Below, piece by piece: positions 35,188 through 43,256 of a stretch of DNA of 64,000 nucleotides. The position numbers were made by a program, and so were the translations under genes. This stretch comes from Bacteroidaceae bacterium (GTDB lineage: Bacteria > Bacteroidota > Bacteroidia > Bacteroidales > Bacteroidaceae), in assembly GCA_017442185.1 (NCBI GenBank), contig JAFSAT010000036.1, forward strand, positions 38,096-102,095. The letters run 5' to 3'. Positions within the stretch are counted from its first letter, which is position 1. Each line of letters starts with the position of its first letter. The notes beneath the pieces were generated by a model that had not been told where the DNA came from, did no database searches, and worked only from the letters and a program-made list of their open reading frames with translations.

Positions 35188-36651
35188 TTATTTCTTTGAG
35201 AAGAGGAAATGTTTTAATTTTCCAAAGGCTTTAAGCGAGCGCTTAAAATCGTCGGGGTCGGTAATACCGACACGCAAACGGTGAAGGATATAGCGCAGAC
35301 GCAGATAATATCTCTTGCGTGCCATATTACAGAAATCCACCATATCTTCGGCCGACAGCCCCGGAAGATTAAGAACGGTATTATGCGTTCCATCCTCGCG
35401 ACAATATTTCGTGTAGTCGGACTCTATGTAACCATTCTCGCGTGCCCATTGATAGGCTTCGGTGCCGGGATAAGGTATCAGTGGGAAGAATTGTGCCGTA
35501 TCGGTGTTCAGTTTTAGTGCAAGCTCAAGAGTACGGTTCATTGTCTCGCGTGTCTCACCCTGATTGCCAACCATGTAGCATGCGTGTATCAGCAAGCCTG
35601 CTTTTTTTGCATTTGCAACGTAGGTGTGGAATTGCTCCACCTGTGTACCCTTTTTTATATTGTTGAGAATCTGTTGACTTCCCGACTCGATACCCGGGAT
35701 TATCAATCGGCAACCTGCCTTTTTCATCATCTGCATTGTCTCAAGGTCGAGGTTTACGCGGGCGTTGCACAGCCAGCGCAAACGTTTGGGCAACCCTCGC
35801 TCAATCAACAGGCTGCACACCTCCATTACTCTTTTTTTATTTGCGGTGAAAGTGTCATCCTCTATCACAACCTCTTTTACCTCGGGAAAGTGTGTTGCTA
35901 TATATTCAAATTCATCGGCTACACTTTCAGCCGAGCGTGTACGAAATGCGTGCCCGTGCATTGTTTGGGGGTAGACGCAGAAGTTGCAACGGAAAGGACA
36001 ACCTCGGGTGGTGAAAATTTGTATCGACGGATAGGTTGCGGCGGCAAAAAAGTAATCGCGCGGATTTAGATATTTATGTATAAATTCGGCGGCAAAAGGT
36101 ATTTCGTCGAGGTTGCGCATCGCCGGCATCGGTGCTGTACGTTGACAACCGTCGGCGGTATTCAGGCAGAGACCGCGCACTTGCGACACATCCCCTCCAT
36201 CCTGTAAGGTATTTGCAAGCTCCAATACTGTGGCATCAAATTCACCAATAGCCACGGCATCTATGAGCGGTGAATATCCGAGTGTCTCCTCGGCTGTTGC
36301 CGATGGGTGTGTGCCAACAAGCAGTGTAAAACTGCCGGGGCATCGTTTCTTTACCTCTAAGGCAAATTCCACATCGCTCTTTATGGAGGGGGTGCTTGTG
36401 TCATACACAAAAAGCTGTGCATCGGCGGCGTTAGCCTCTATCGCTTCAAGCGATTGTGCAGTGTTCAGTGGCTTTGCAGGTGCATCAAGGAAATATATTT
36501 CGTGACCGGCTTTTTCGCAATAAGCTGCTGCATACATGAGCCATAGAGGATAATAGAGAGCACCGCTCTTGGTGATGGCCGGGCTGCGCGACTCGCGAGA
36601 GAATTTGCCATACTCGGCCTTGAATGGTGGATTAATAAAACATATCTTCAT
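35188..36651 (-). CDS. B12-binding domain radical SAM protein
   Basis: A 487-residue enzyme with an N-terminal cobalamin-binding-like Rossmann domain (about 1-150) and a radical SAM core. The iron-sulfur cluster motif reads CPFRCNFC (C-x3-C-x2-C) near residue 217, and a BchE/hopanoid-type layout is apparent (FINPPFKAEYGKFSRESRSP at the N-terminus, IPGIESGSQQILNNIKKGT later). Family members methylate or rearrange unactivated carbons. The neighbours, with 9-base and 21-base gaps, are both glycosyltransferases, which suggests that it modifies a sugar or lipid in polysaccharide synthesis. This role is inferred; the substrate is unknown. Confidence 0.85.
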   Translation of the reverse strand: MKICFINPPFKAEYGKFSRESRSPAITKSGALYYPLWLMYAAAYCEKAGHEIYFLDAPAKPLNTAQSLEAIEANAADAQLFVYDTSTPSIKSDVEFALEVKKRCPGSFTLLVGTHPSATAEETLGYSPLIDAVAIGEFDATVLELANTLQDGGDVSQVRGLCLNTADGCQRTAPMPAMRNLDEIPFAAEFIHKYLNPRDYFFAAATYPSIQIFTTRGCPFRCNFCVYPQTMHGHAFRTRSAESVADEFEYIATHFPEVKEVVIEDDTFTANKKRVMEVCSLLIERGLPKRLRWLCNARVNLDLETMQMMKKAGCRLIIPGIESGSQQILNNIKKGTQVEQFHTYVANAKKAGLLIHACYMVGNQGETRETMNRTLELALKLNTDTAQFFPLIPYPGTEAYQWARENGYIESDYTKYCREDGTHNTVLNLPGLSAEDMVDFCNMARKRYYLRLRYILHRLRVGITDPDDFKRSLKAFGKLKHFLFSKK

Positions 36652-36672
36652 AATAATCTTAATCTTTGGTTG

Positions 36673-37458
36673 TTAAACTTTTTTATAGTGTAGTCTCTTC
36701 AGAAAATTTATTCCGAAGAATTTTATTATTATTCTTTTGATGCAATCGAATGAGTAGAAATACCAATAACAGAATTTTGCCAAAAGAGGGCCGCCACCGT
36801 TGTTAAGCACTATGTGTTCAAGGTCGTAGCGCTTTTGTGGTATTGTGGCCACAGAGACTCCTCCGAGACGAAATTCGGCTACATCCACAGGCACATATTT
36901 AAAACGTGCACCTCCCTGATAGCAGCGGGCAAGAAAATCGTGATCCATCATGTATCTGAAATTCGTGTCATAGTAGCCCCACCGCCTGTGTGCATCTAAC
37001 GAGACGAAAGTTCCTTGATGGTCTACGTTTACAAAAAACGGCATCAGCGGGAACTTCATCGAGGGTATGTCACGGCCTGCGAATCCTGTCTCTTTGTTAC
37101 GTATTATAACATTTCCGCGATAGATATCAACACCCTCTTCGTAGTGCTCGGCAACACTCTTCAATGCACCGGGAAGAAGAATATCGTCGCTATTTATGAT
37201 ACATACAATATCACCCTTTGCCCTTTTAACGCCTTTGTTGAATGCGTCGCTAATGCCTTCATCAGGCTCGGAACAAAAGTAGCCGAGACGCTCGGCATAT
37301 CTGTTTATTATATCAACCGTTCCGTCGGTGGAACCGCCGTCTATCATCACGTAGTCGATGTAGGGATAGTCTTGTCCCAGCACGCTCTTTATAGTCTCTT
37401 CAACAGTAGATGCGCTGTTGAAGCATATTGTAACTATGGATATAACAGGCTTCTTCAT
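36673..37458 (-). CDS. Glycosyltransferase family 2 protein
   Basis: GT-A transferase of 261 residues similar to WcaA/colanic-acid-type transferases. It opens ISIVTICFNSASTVEETIKS, with YVMIDGGSTDGTVDII, the EPDEGISDAFNKGVKRAKGD helix and the metal motif INSDD. The acceptor segment YMMDHDFLARCYQGG follows. The C-terminus (FFGINFLKRLHYKK) is amphipathic and basic and may contact the membrane. It lies 21 bases upstream of the radical SAM gene and 9 bases downstream of another GT2. The sugar specificity cannot be read from the sequence. Confidence 0.88.
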   Translation of the reverse strand: MKKPVISIVTICFNSASTVEETIKSVLGQDYPYIDYVMIDGGSTDGTVDIINRYAERLGYFCSEPDEGISDAFNKGVKRAKGDIVCIINSDDILLPGALKSVAEHYEEGVDIYRGNVIIRNKETGFAGRDIPSMKFPLMPFFVNVDHQGTFVSLDAHRRWGYYDTNFRYMMDHDFLARCYQGGARFKYVPVDVAEFRLGGVSVATIPQKRYDLEHIVLNNGGGPLLAKFCYWYFYSFDCIKRIIIKFFGINFLKRLHYKKV

Positions 37459-37467
37459 ACTTTCTGA

Positions 37468-38367
37468 TTAAAACATTCTTGTCAATATTGCCATTCTGCC
37501 TGTTATTGTCACCGATGAGGAAGCACACTTCAGTCGTGGCGACAGAAATAGTTTTACCCATTTGCCGGAACTGTTTCTGTATCCTGCCACAAGTTCGGTC
37601 AGTTCTCTGTTATATTTTGACATTATATCACCATATCCCGTTAGCAGTTCTTTGGCAAGCCTGCTGCGTATGTGCTCATTCTTCCTTAGACGTTTGTATC
37701 GGTTGCTCCACACAAATTTCAGCGACTTCATCTGCCCCACTGCATTATCGCCATGCTGACGATAGCTCATGTGCGGACGCCTGTCGAAACTGACATGTGC
37801 TCCCACGGCCAATGCCACATCGTATATCCACACGTCGTGCATTCTTATGTAAGTCGGGGTGTAGCGCTTGAGCAATTTACGCAGTGCATGATTGAACACC
37901 ATTGTGCACCCTCCCACAAACTGATACATAAGAGCCTCGCCGTATGTCAGTAGCGGAGAGATTGTGACATTTGGAATCTCGCGAAGTTGCGAATCGACAA
38001 GACGTGTCTGGCAGAAGTAGAGAGCCGGCTCATTGCCTTTGTCTCCTATATACTCCAATGCTGCCTTCAATTTATTGCTGTCCCAAACATCATCTTGGTC
38101 GGCAAAGGCATAAAATTCTGTATCGGGAGCATTCAGCACCAAATCCCAGAAGCTCCACGCAGGCCCCTTATTAGCTCCTGTGTACCATTGCAAACGCCCT
38201 GCCGCACTCTCTTCTTCAAGTATTCGGCGAGTGGCGTCGGTGGAGCCGTCGTCGCGCACCGTGAGCATAATATCTACTCCTTCCTGAGAATAGATGGAGG
38301 AGAGTTGCTCGTGCAAAAAACGCTCCCCATTATATGTGGACATTAATATCTGAACGGTACCTTGCAT
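37468..38367 (-). CDS. Glycosyltransferase family 2 protein (rhamnosyltransferase-like)
   Basis: GT-A transferase of 299 residues and first gene of the four-gene minus-strand run. It opens VQILMSTYNGERFLHEQLSS, then TVRDDGSTDATRRILEEE and the metal motif AFADQDDVWDSNKL, a pattern common in rhamnosyl- and other deoxysugar transferases. The region TYIRMHDVWIYDVALAVGA is the usual acceptor motif. The truncated gene at 38612-38962 is a close paralogue of its first 110 or so residues. A -7 box 200 bases upstream should drive the run down to 34423. Confidence 0.88.
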   Translation of the reverse strand: MQGTVQILMSTYNGERFLHEQLSSIYSQEGVDIMLTVRDDGSTDATRRILEEESAAGRLQWYTGANKGPAWSFWDLVLNAPDTEFYAFADQDDVWDSNKLKAALEYIGDKGNEPALYFCQTRLVDSQLREIPNVTISPLLTYGEALMYQFVGGCTMVFNHALRKLLKRYTPTYIRMHDVWIYDVALAVGAHVSFDRRPHMSYRQHGDNAVGQMKSLKFVWSNRYKRLRKNEHIRSRLAKELLTGYGDIMSKYNRELTELVAGYRNSSGKWVKLFLSPRLKCASSSVTITGRMAILTRMF

Positions 38368-38611
38368 GCTTGATGTTTTTATTTATTATTTTAACGGATT
38401 CTTTCTATTTTTATTATATCTTAAAAAAATACCGATAAAACAATCTTATTCTTTATGAATAAATGTGTAAAAATTATTTTATAGAAATAACAACAAACGA
38501 GTAAAAAACATCAAATTTGCTTTAATATTTTTTACAACGAGTGCAGGCTACATTCGTGGTTTACCGCAAAGATACGAACAAACGAGCGAAATAAAAATAA
38601 AGTTTACTTTA
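38368..38611. other. AT-rich leader region between two GT2 paralogues
   Basis: The 244 bases hold the promoter candidate at 38567-38574 and a degenerate direct repeat: CGAGTGCAGGCT (38539-38550) against CGGGTGCAGACT (38623-38634), the second lying in the last codons of the truncated GT2 gene. The rest is AT-rich without features. Confidence 0.4.
38567..38574 (-). promoter_or_regulatory. Candidate -7 element for the minus-strand GT2/radical SAM operon
   Basis: Minus-strand TATCTTTG, the best -7 form, lies 200 bases before the GT2 start at 38367. No matching -33 box was found. Confidence 0.45.
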
Positions 38612-38962
38612 TTATTTTATAGCGGGTGCAGACTTATCGCCATCTCCCTCCATTGCCGCCACCGCCACTGCAAGTTTGTCGGCATCCCACACATCATCCT
38701 GGTCACAGAAAGCATAATATGGAGCTTCGGGAGCATTATGCAACAAATCCCAAAAACTGAACGCCGGACCTAAATTCTTACCCGAATACCACGACAAGCG
38801 TCCCGCCTGCTGCTCCTCGTCAAGAAGCTGCAAAGTGCCATCGGTGGAACCATCGTCGCGTACAAGCAACGATAAATCCACTCCCTGCTGGGCATATATA
38901 GACTGCAACTGCTCGCGGATATATTGCATTCCGTTATATGTAGACATTAAAACCTGTACCAT
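38612..38962 (-). pseudogene. Truncated GT2 gene, N-terminal 116 codons only
   Basis: The frame encodes the first 110 or so residues of a GT2 enzyme closely similar to the neighbouring gene at 37468-38367: VQVLMSTYNGMQYIREQLQS, LVRDDGSTDGTLQLLDEEQQ and AFCDQDDVWDADKLAVAV line up one-to-one. It then stops after SAPAIK, just where the paralogue continues into its second half (ALYFCQTRLV). The acceptor-binding half is absent, so it should be inactive. The break looks like a deletion or gene conversion between tandem copies and not a point mutation, because no continuation is seen downstream in any frame. It could still be translated. Confidence 0.75.
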
Positions 38963-39059
38963 ATACTAAGGCCTCTTACTTGTGTTATAATAAGGCTCTG
39001 TAAAATTTACAAAATTAATTTCTCATAAATTCATAAAAGCCTATTTTTTCTTTTTTTAT

Positions 39060-39150
39060 ATTACATTGCCCGACATTGCGACATACAAAAATAAACAATC
39101 TTTTTGTTTTTGCTCTAAAAATACGACGATGCAAATTTAAACAACTTCTA
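39060..39150 (-). repeat. Partial copy of the long AAGCTGTTTAAATTT element
   Basis: On the minus strand the order is AGAAGTTGTTTAAATTT, ATCG, AGAGCAAAAA, TTGTTTATTTTT, then a CGCA-containing block. The same blocks occur in the same order with similar spacing at 7603-7680. The right-hand arm is not evident, so this copy seems partial. Confidence 0.55.
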
Positions 39151-39193
39151 ATATTAAACGTTAAAAAAAACTATTTATTATAAGACTTCATTT

Positions 39194-39214
39194 AAGAAGC
39201 TGCTTAAATTTAAA
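39194..39214 (+). repeat. Isolated arm of the inverted-repeat family
   Basis: AAGAAGCTGCTTAAATTT is one base off the common arm and points opposite to the arm at 39133-39150, 43 bases away. The two can pair with two mismatches over 17 bases. Confidence 0.5.
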
Positions 39215-39423
39215 AAATTATATTCTTACAGAATGTGTATCACAGTTTTGCCTACTCTTATAAAGCAAAAAGAGAAGTTTATCGACATTTTTCAGCGATG
39301 ACAGAATATTGTCTAAGGTTAGCCCAACGACTCCAAAGTAAGTATACAATCTCAGAAATCTCTCAACGACATTGATAGTTTTTTTATTTATTCAATTTGT
39401 TTTTATTGAACAATATATTTCAT

Positions 39424-39431
39424 TATCTTTG
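39424..39431 (+). promoter_or_regulatory. Candidate -7 element for the FrhB-pyruvyl transferase-Wzx operon
   Basis: TATCTTTG lies 42 bases before the start at 39473. The nearest TTTG (39396-39399) is 24 bases upstream, longer than the usual 19-21, so the -33 box is doubtful. Confidence 0.45.
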
Positions 39432-39472
39432 TCATTTACGACAAAGAAATACGGCACACACCAGTTAATACA

Positions 39473-40468
39473 ATGATAAACACGGACGATATAATAATTG
39501 CACACAGTACCAGTACCGCAACACGCCATAAGGCTACATCCGGCGGTATTGGTAGCTGCATTTTACAGGAGCTGTTCAATGAAGGATATATAAATTCCGC
39601 AATATCATACAAATTCAACAAAAAGTTACTACAATACCAACCACAAATTATAAATAAAGCAGAAGATTACACACCTGTGGGAAGTATATATCACGAAATA
39701 TCACTCATCAACTTTATAAAAAACAATATCAGCAATATAAGTTCACCATTCTTCTGTTTTGCCCTACCTTGCCAGGTATCACCTATAAAAAGGATTCTCG
39801 AGAAGCATGGTATAGAATCATTCATTGCCGAGTTGACATGCTCTTCGCAGCAGTCACACGAAGCCACACAATATCTCATAAAACGCGCAGGCATAGAAAA
39901 TGTAGTAATAGAGGACATCAGATACAGAGGCAATGGCTGGCCGGGTGGAGTATCCATCCTGTTAAAAGATAACAAAAGGATATTCTTCGATAACAACAAT
40001 TCGCTATGGAGTGAAATATTCCATTCCCATATGTTTATAATGCAACGCTGTTTCTTTTGCAGCCCTCAAAAAGCCACTCACTCAGACATACAGCTTGCCG
40101 ACCCCTGGGGAATAGACATTCCCGACGGCAAACAAGAAGGAAACACAATGTGCTACGTAAAAAGTGAAAAGGCTGCAAAGATACTGAACACACTCGTTGA
40201 TAAAGAAAGCATTGAATACCATAAAATTAAAAAGCAGGATTTCTACAAATCCCAGATGGGGACTATCGTACGCAAAAATTTCAACACCCAACACATGAAC
40301 CTTACGCGCTTTACCAAAAGCATACTGCAAAGTAAGGTATACAAGAAGGTTTTATTAAAACATCCTACCTTTTTTAAATTGCATTGCATCATCTACAGAA
40401 TTTCTTTCAAGATTCTACATAAGATAGCCAAGACATTAAACAAGAAATATTTAAAGACACACGAATAA
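39473..40468 (+). CDS. FrhB/FdhB-like (coenzyme F420 hydrogenase beta-type) protein of a polysaccharide locus
   Basis: A 331-residue soluble protein related to the beta subunit of F420-reducing hydrogenase. Conserved parts are ATSGGIGSCILQEL, CFALPCQVSPIKRI, RYRGNGWPGG and CFFCSPQKATHSDIQLADPW. Relatives in polysaccharide clusters usually carry an N-terminal 2x[4Fe-4S] ferredoxin domain; here the protein starts directly at the flavin/cofactor domain and that domain is missing. It is 14 bases upstream of a pyruvyl transferase gene, a pairing known from other surface-polysaccharide loci, so a reductive step in sugar modification is inferred. The substrate is unknown. Confidence 0.75.
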   Translation: MINTDDIIIAHSTSTATRHKATSGGIGSCILQELFNEGYINSAISYKFNKKLLQYQPQIINKAEDYTPVGSIYHEISLINFIKNNISNISSPFFCFALPCQVSPIKRILEKHGIESFIAELTCSSQQSHEATQYLIKRAGIENVVIEDIRYRGNGWPGGVSILLKDNKRIFFDNNNSLWSEIFHSHMFIMQRCFFCSPQKATHSDIQLADPWGIDIPDGKQEGNTMCYVKSEKAAKILNTLVDKESIEYHKIKKQDFYKSQMGTIVRKNFNTQHMNLTRFTKSILQSKVYKKVLLKHPTFFKLHCIIYRISFKILHKIAKTLNKKYLKTHE

Positions 40469-40482
40469 ATATACAACATACA

Positions 40483-41736
40483 ATGAATATACTGATAGTT
40501 GAGCAACCTGTTAACAACAGAGGAGATGAATCGGCACATCGCGGATTCGTAAACAGACTTAGCGAAACATACCCTGAGGCAACAATCAAGATACTGTTTT
40601 TCGAAAAACTGCCAATAGAAGTTGAAGAGATGCGTGTAAAACGCCCCAATGTTGAATATATCAACATACCTGTGCGTCATCGCACATTTGCCCCACACAG
40701 AATGATAAAGCTATTCATGATGTTGGACATACCTTTCATGTTGAACACCCTTCCAATCATAAGAAAAATAAAAGCGTTATATAACAAGGCAGACTACATC
40801 ATATGCGCACCAGGCGGAATAGACATGGGTGGATTCCAGAATTGGGTACACCTGGCACTACTTGGACTTGCAAAAAAAATGCAAAAGAAGACAATCTATT
40901 TTGCCCGTTCAATAGGTCCATTCCCTACAAAAAGTTTCTTTAACCGTCTCTTCAAAAAAAGAAGCAACGAATTACTCAGATACTTCGGCTTCATATCTTT
41001 ACGAGATGAAAAATCGCAAGAACTCGCAAAAACACTTGGTATACACAGTTTTGTATCCACAATAGATTCTGCATTTCTCTATTACAACCCGGCAGATGAA
41101 CCGACATCGTTTAAAACTGAAATAGGAGACGAGAAATACCTTGTACTGGTTCCCAATTCACTTGCATGGCACCATGATTTCAAGAACTATACACAAGATG
41201 ATTTTTTCAATTTCTGGGTAGAACTCACAAATAAGCTCTTACTTGAATATCCCAATTTGAAAATAGCCATGCTGCCACAGACTGTAAGCTATGGTTATGC
41301 AGCAAGTCTAAACGATGGTTACAAATACTTCTGCAAGATACGTAATGCATCTGCCTTGCCCCAAAGAGTTGTAGTATTAGAAGAACAATACGGCTCAGAC
41401 ATACAACAAAACATAATCTCAAAAGCTGAATTTCTCATCGGAGCCCGATACCATTCGATAATATTTTCCATAAACCAAGCAATCCCTTTCATATCCCTAT
41501 GTTATGAACATAAGATGAAAGGTGTGACAGATATGCTTGGAAAAAAGGACATAGATCTGCACGAACTATTCGATGGAAACAAGACGACCGAAGACAGATG
41601 TGACAAATTTATAAAGCGTATCATTTCCATGACACATGAGATTGCCCCCGACCACAAAGCACAGGAGCGTGCCCGTACTATTGCAGACATAGGTTTTAAA
41701 GCACTTGTCGAGTACATCAACAAAGAACGAATATGA
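40483..41736 (+). CDS. Polysaccharide pyruvyl transferase family protein
   Basis: Transfers pyruvate from phosphoenolpyruvate to a sugar of a growing surface polysaccharide, forming a ketal that adds negative charge. The 417-residue protein starts MNILIVEQPVNNRGDESAHR, the family's N-terminal glycine/asparagine loop. It contains IICAPGGIDMGG, FARSIGPFP, ISLRDEKSQELAK and the C-terminal FLIGARYHSIIFSINQAIPF that binds the donor. It is the middle gene of a three-gene operon and overlaps the Wzx start by four bases (ATGA). Family assignment is strong; the acceptor sugar is unknown. Confidence 0.88.
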   Translation: MNILIVEQPVNNRGDESAHRGFVNRLSETYPEATIKILFFEKLPIEVEEMRVKRPNVEYINIPVRHRTFAPHRMIKLFMMLDIPFMLNTLPIIRKIKALYNKADYIICAPGGIDMGGFQNWVHLALLGLAKKMQKKTIYFARSIGPFPTKSFFNRLFKKRSNELLRYFGFISLRDEKSQELAKTLGIHSFVSTIDSAFLYYNPADEPTSFKTEIGDEKYLVLVPNSLAWHHDFKNYTQDDFFNFWVELTNKLLLEYPNLKIAMLPQTVSYGYAASLNDGYKYFCKIRNASALPQRVVVLEEQYGSDIQQNIISKAEFLIGARYHSIIFSINQAIPFISLCYEHKMKGVTDMLGKKDIDLHELFDGNKTTEDRCDKFIKRIISMTHEIAPDHKAQERARTIADIGFKALVEYINKERI

Positions 41737-43256
41737 GCAGCAACACTAGCAGGATTGCCATAAACAGCCTATCACTATACATAAACATGATAGTAACAAT
41801 GGCTGTCACATTGTTGGGTACACGATTCGTACTTGAAGCACTTGGTGAAAGGAATTATGCTGTATATGCACTGGTTGCAAACATAGTAGCACTTTTTTCT
41901 TTCCTAAACGTTGCAATGGCAGGAGCAACACAAAGATACCTGTCATACTACATGGGTAGCAAAAACAACAACAGCTTAAAGGAAATATTCTACAACAGTA
42001 TCGTAATACACTTTACAATAGCACTTATATCGGCTGTACTATTGACTGCTATAGGCATTCCGGCTATTGAATATTGGTTAGAAATTCCTACAGACCTGAA
42101 AGAGGATACCATAATAGTGCTGTTGTGTATGATAGGAGGCATCATATTCACCGTAAGTTCCGTACCATATGAAGCCACCATGAACGCTCACGAAGATATT
42201 ACAATAATAGCCACCATCAACATTTTTGATGCTATATGCAAATTGCTTTCTGCGATAGCAGTAATGTATATATCAAACAATAGGCTTACGATATATGCAT
42301 TCCTTATAATGTGCTCATCTGCAATAGCCCTAACATGTAAACTTACATATAGCAGAAGTAAATATAACGAAACACACTTCACATGGCATAAAATAGAGAA
42401 CAACAGACTATTGAAGCAAATGATGGTATATGCAGGCTGGAACCTAATAGGCAACGGTTGTTCAATCGCGCGCTATCAGGGCGCAGCTATAGTACTGAAC
42501 AACTTCTTCGGGCTTGCTTATAATGCAGGGTATGGGATATCGCAGCAAGTGAACGGTTTTCTTATGTTCTTCGCCAATTCTGCAGTACGACCAATGCGAC
42601 CGCACATAATAAAAAGCGAAGGAGCCGGACATCACGATAAGATGATTGAGTACACTTTATCGGCATCAAGATTAACATCTATGATGCTTGCAGTTGCAAT
42701 GATTCCACTATATGTTAATATGCCATTTATACTTGAGATATGGTTAAACAACGATATACCAAGTGGAGCATTGGAATTTTGCCGAGGATTCCTTATAATA
42801 ACATTAATTGGACAACTCACCATCGGGCATCAATTGGCACTTGAGAGTGTTGGCAAAATCAAACGACAACATACTATACTCGGTTCGTTGCATTTGCTCG
42901 CACTAATTGCAGCATTTATCCTTTTTAAAGTAGGCATGCAATACTATTATATAATATACTGCATTATAGCAGAAGAAGTTCTCTGCATCGCAGTCAGAAC
43001 ATATATAGCAAAGAAAGATGCGGGAATTCCTATAGCAAAATTCATATACACACACTTTATCCCATGTACAGTAAGCATTCTTATAACATTCATTGCCACA
43101 TATAAATTTTCATGTATTATAGACAGTAATATTATGAGACTGCTTTTAAGCACAGTACTCAGCACGTTGTTACTTACAGTATTAAGTTTTACAATATGCT
43201 TCAACAAGGGAGAAAAAGAAAAAATCTATTCACTGCTGCGACATTCGAGACGATGA
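41733..43256 (+). CDS. Wzx-type polysaccharide flippase
   Basis: Inner-membrane flippase moving undecaprenyl-linked repeat units to the periplasm. The 507-residue protein has about 12-14 hydrophobic segments, opens SRIAINSLSLYINMIVTMAV, and contains the LGTRFVLEALGERNYAVYAL region typical of polysaccharide-transport (MVF/PST) proteins. It is more AT-rich than the housekeeping genes nearby, as is usual for O-unit genes. The gene overlaps the pyruvyl transferase by four bases. Its 3' end overlaps the convergent polymerase gene by 31 bases, so the two transcripts are antisense there. Confidence 0.88.
   Translation: MSSNTSRIAINSLSLYINMIVTMAVTLLGTRFVLEALGERNYAVYALVANIVALFSFLNVAMAGATQRYLSYYMGSKNNNSLKEIFYNSIVIHFTIALISAVLLTAIGIPAIEYWLEIPTDLKEDTIIVLLCMIGGIIFTVSSVPYEATMNAHEDITIIATINIFDAICKLLSAIAVMYISNNRLTIYAFLIMCSSAIALTCKLTYSRSKYNETHFTWHKIENNRLLKQMMVYAGWNLIGNGCSIARYQGAAIVLNNFFGLAYNAGYGISQQVNGFLMFFANSAVRPMRPHIIKSEGAGHHDKMIEYTLSASRLTSMMLAVAMIPLYVNMPFILEIWLNNDIPSGALEFCRGFLIITLIGQLTIGHQLALESVGKIKRQHTILGSLHLLALIAAFILFKVGMQYYYIIYCIIAEEVLCIAVRTYIAKKDAGIPIAKFIYTHFIPCTVSILITFIATYKFSCIIDSNIMRLLLSTVLSTLLLTVLSFTICFNKGEKEKIYSLLRHSRR

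Larger units (their letters stand above)
38963..39472. other. Non-coding gap with two repeat arms and a promoter
   Basis: This 510-base gap separates the minus-strand GT2 block from the plus-strand polysaccharide operon. 39060-39150 is a minus-strand copy of the long repeat seen at 7604. A second arm follows at 39194-39214. Between 39230 and 39370 lie two short overlapping frames that may be remains of a gene. The promoter candidate is at 39424. Confidence 0.55.
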
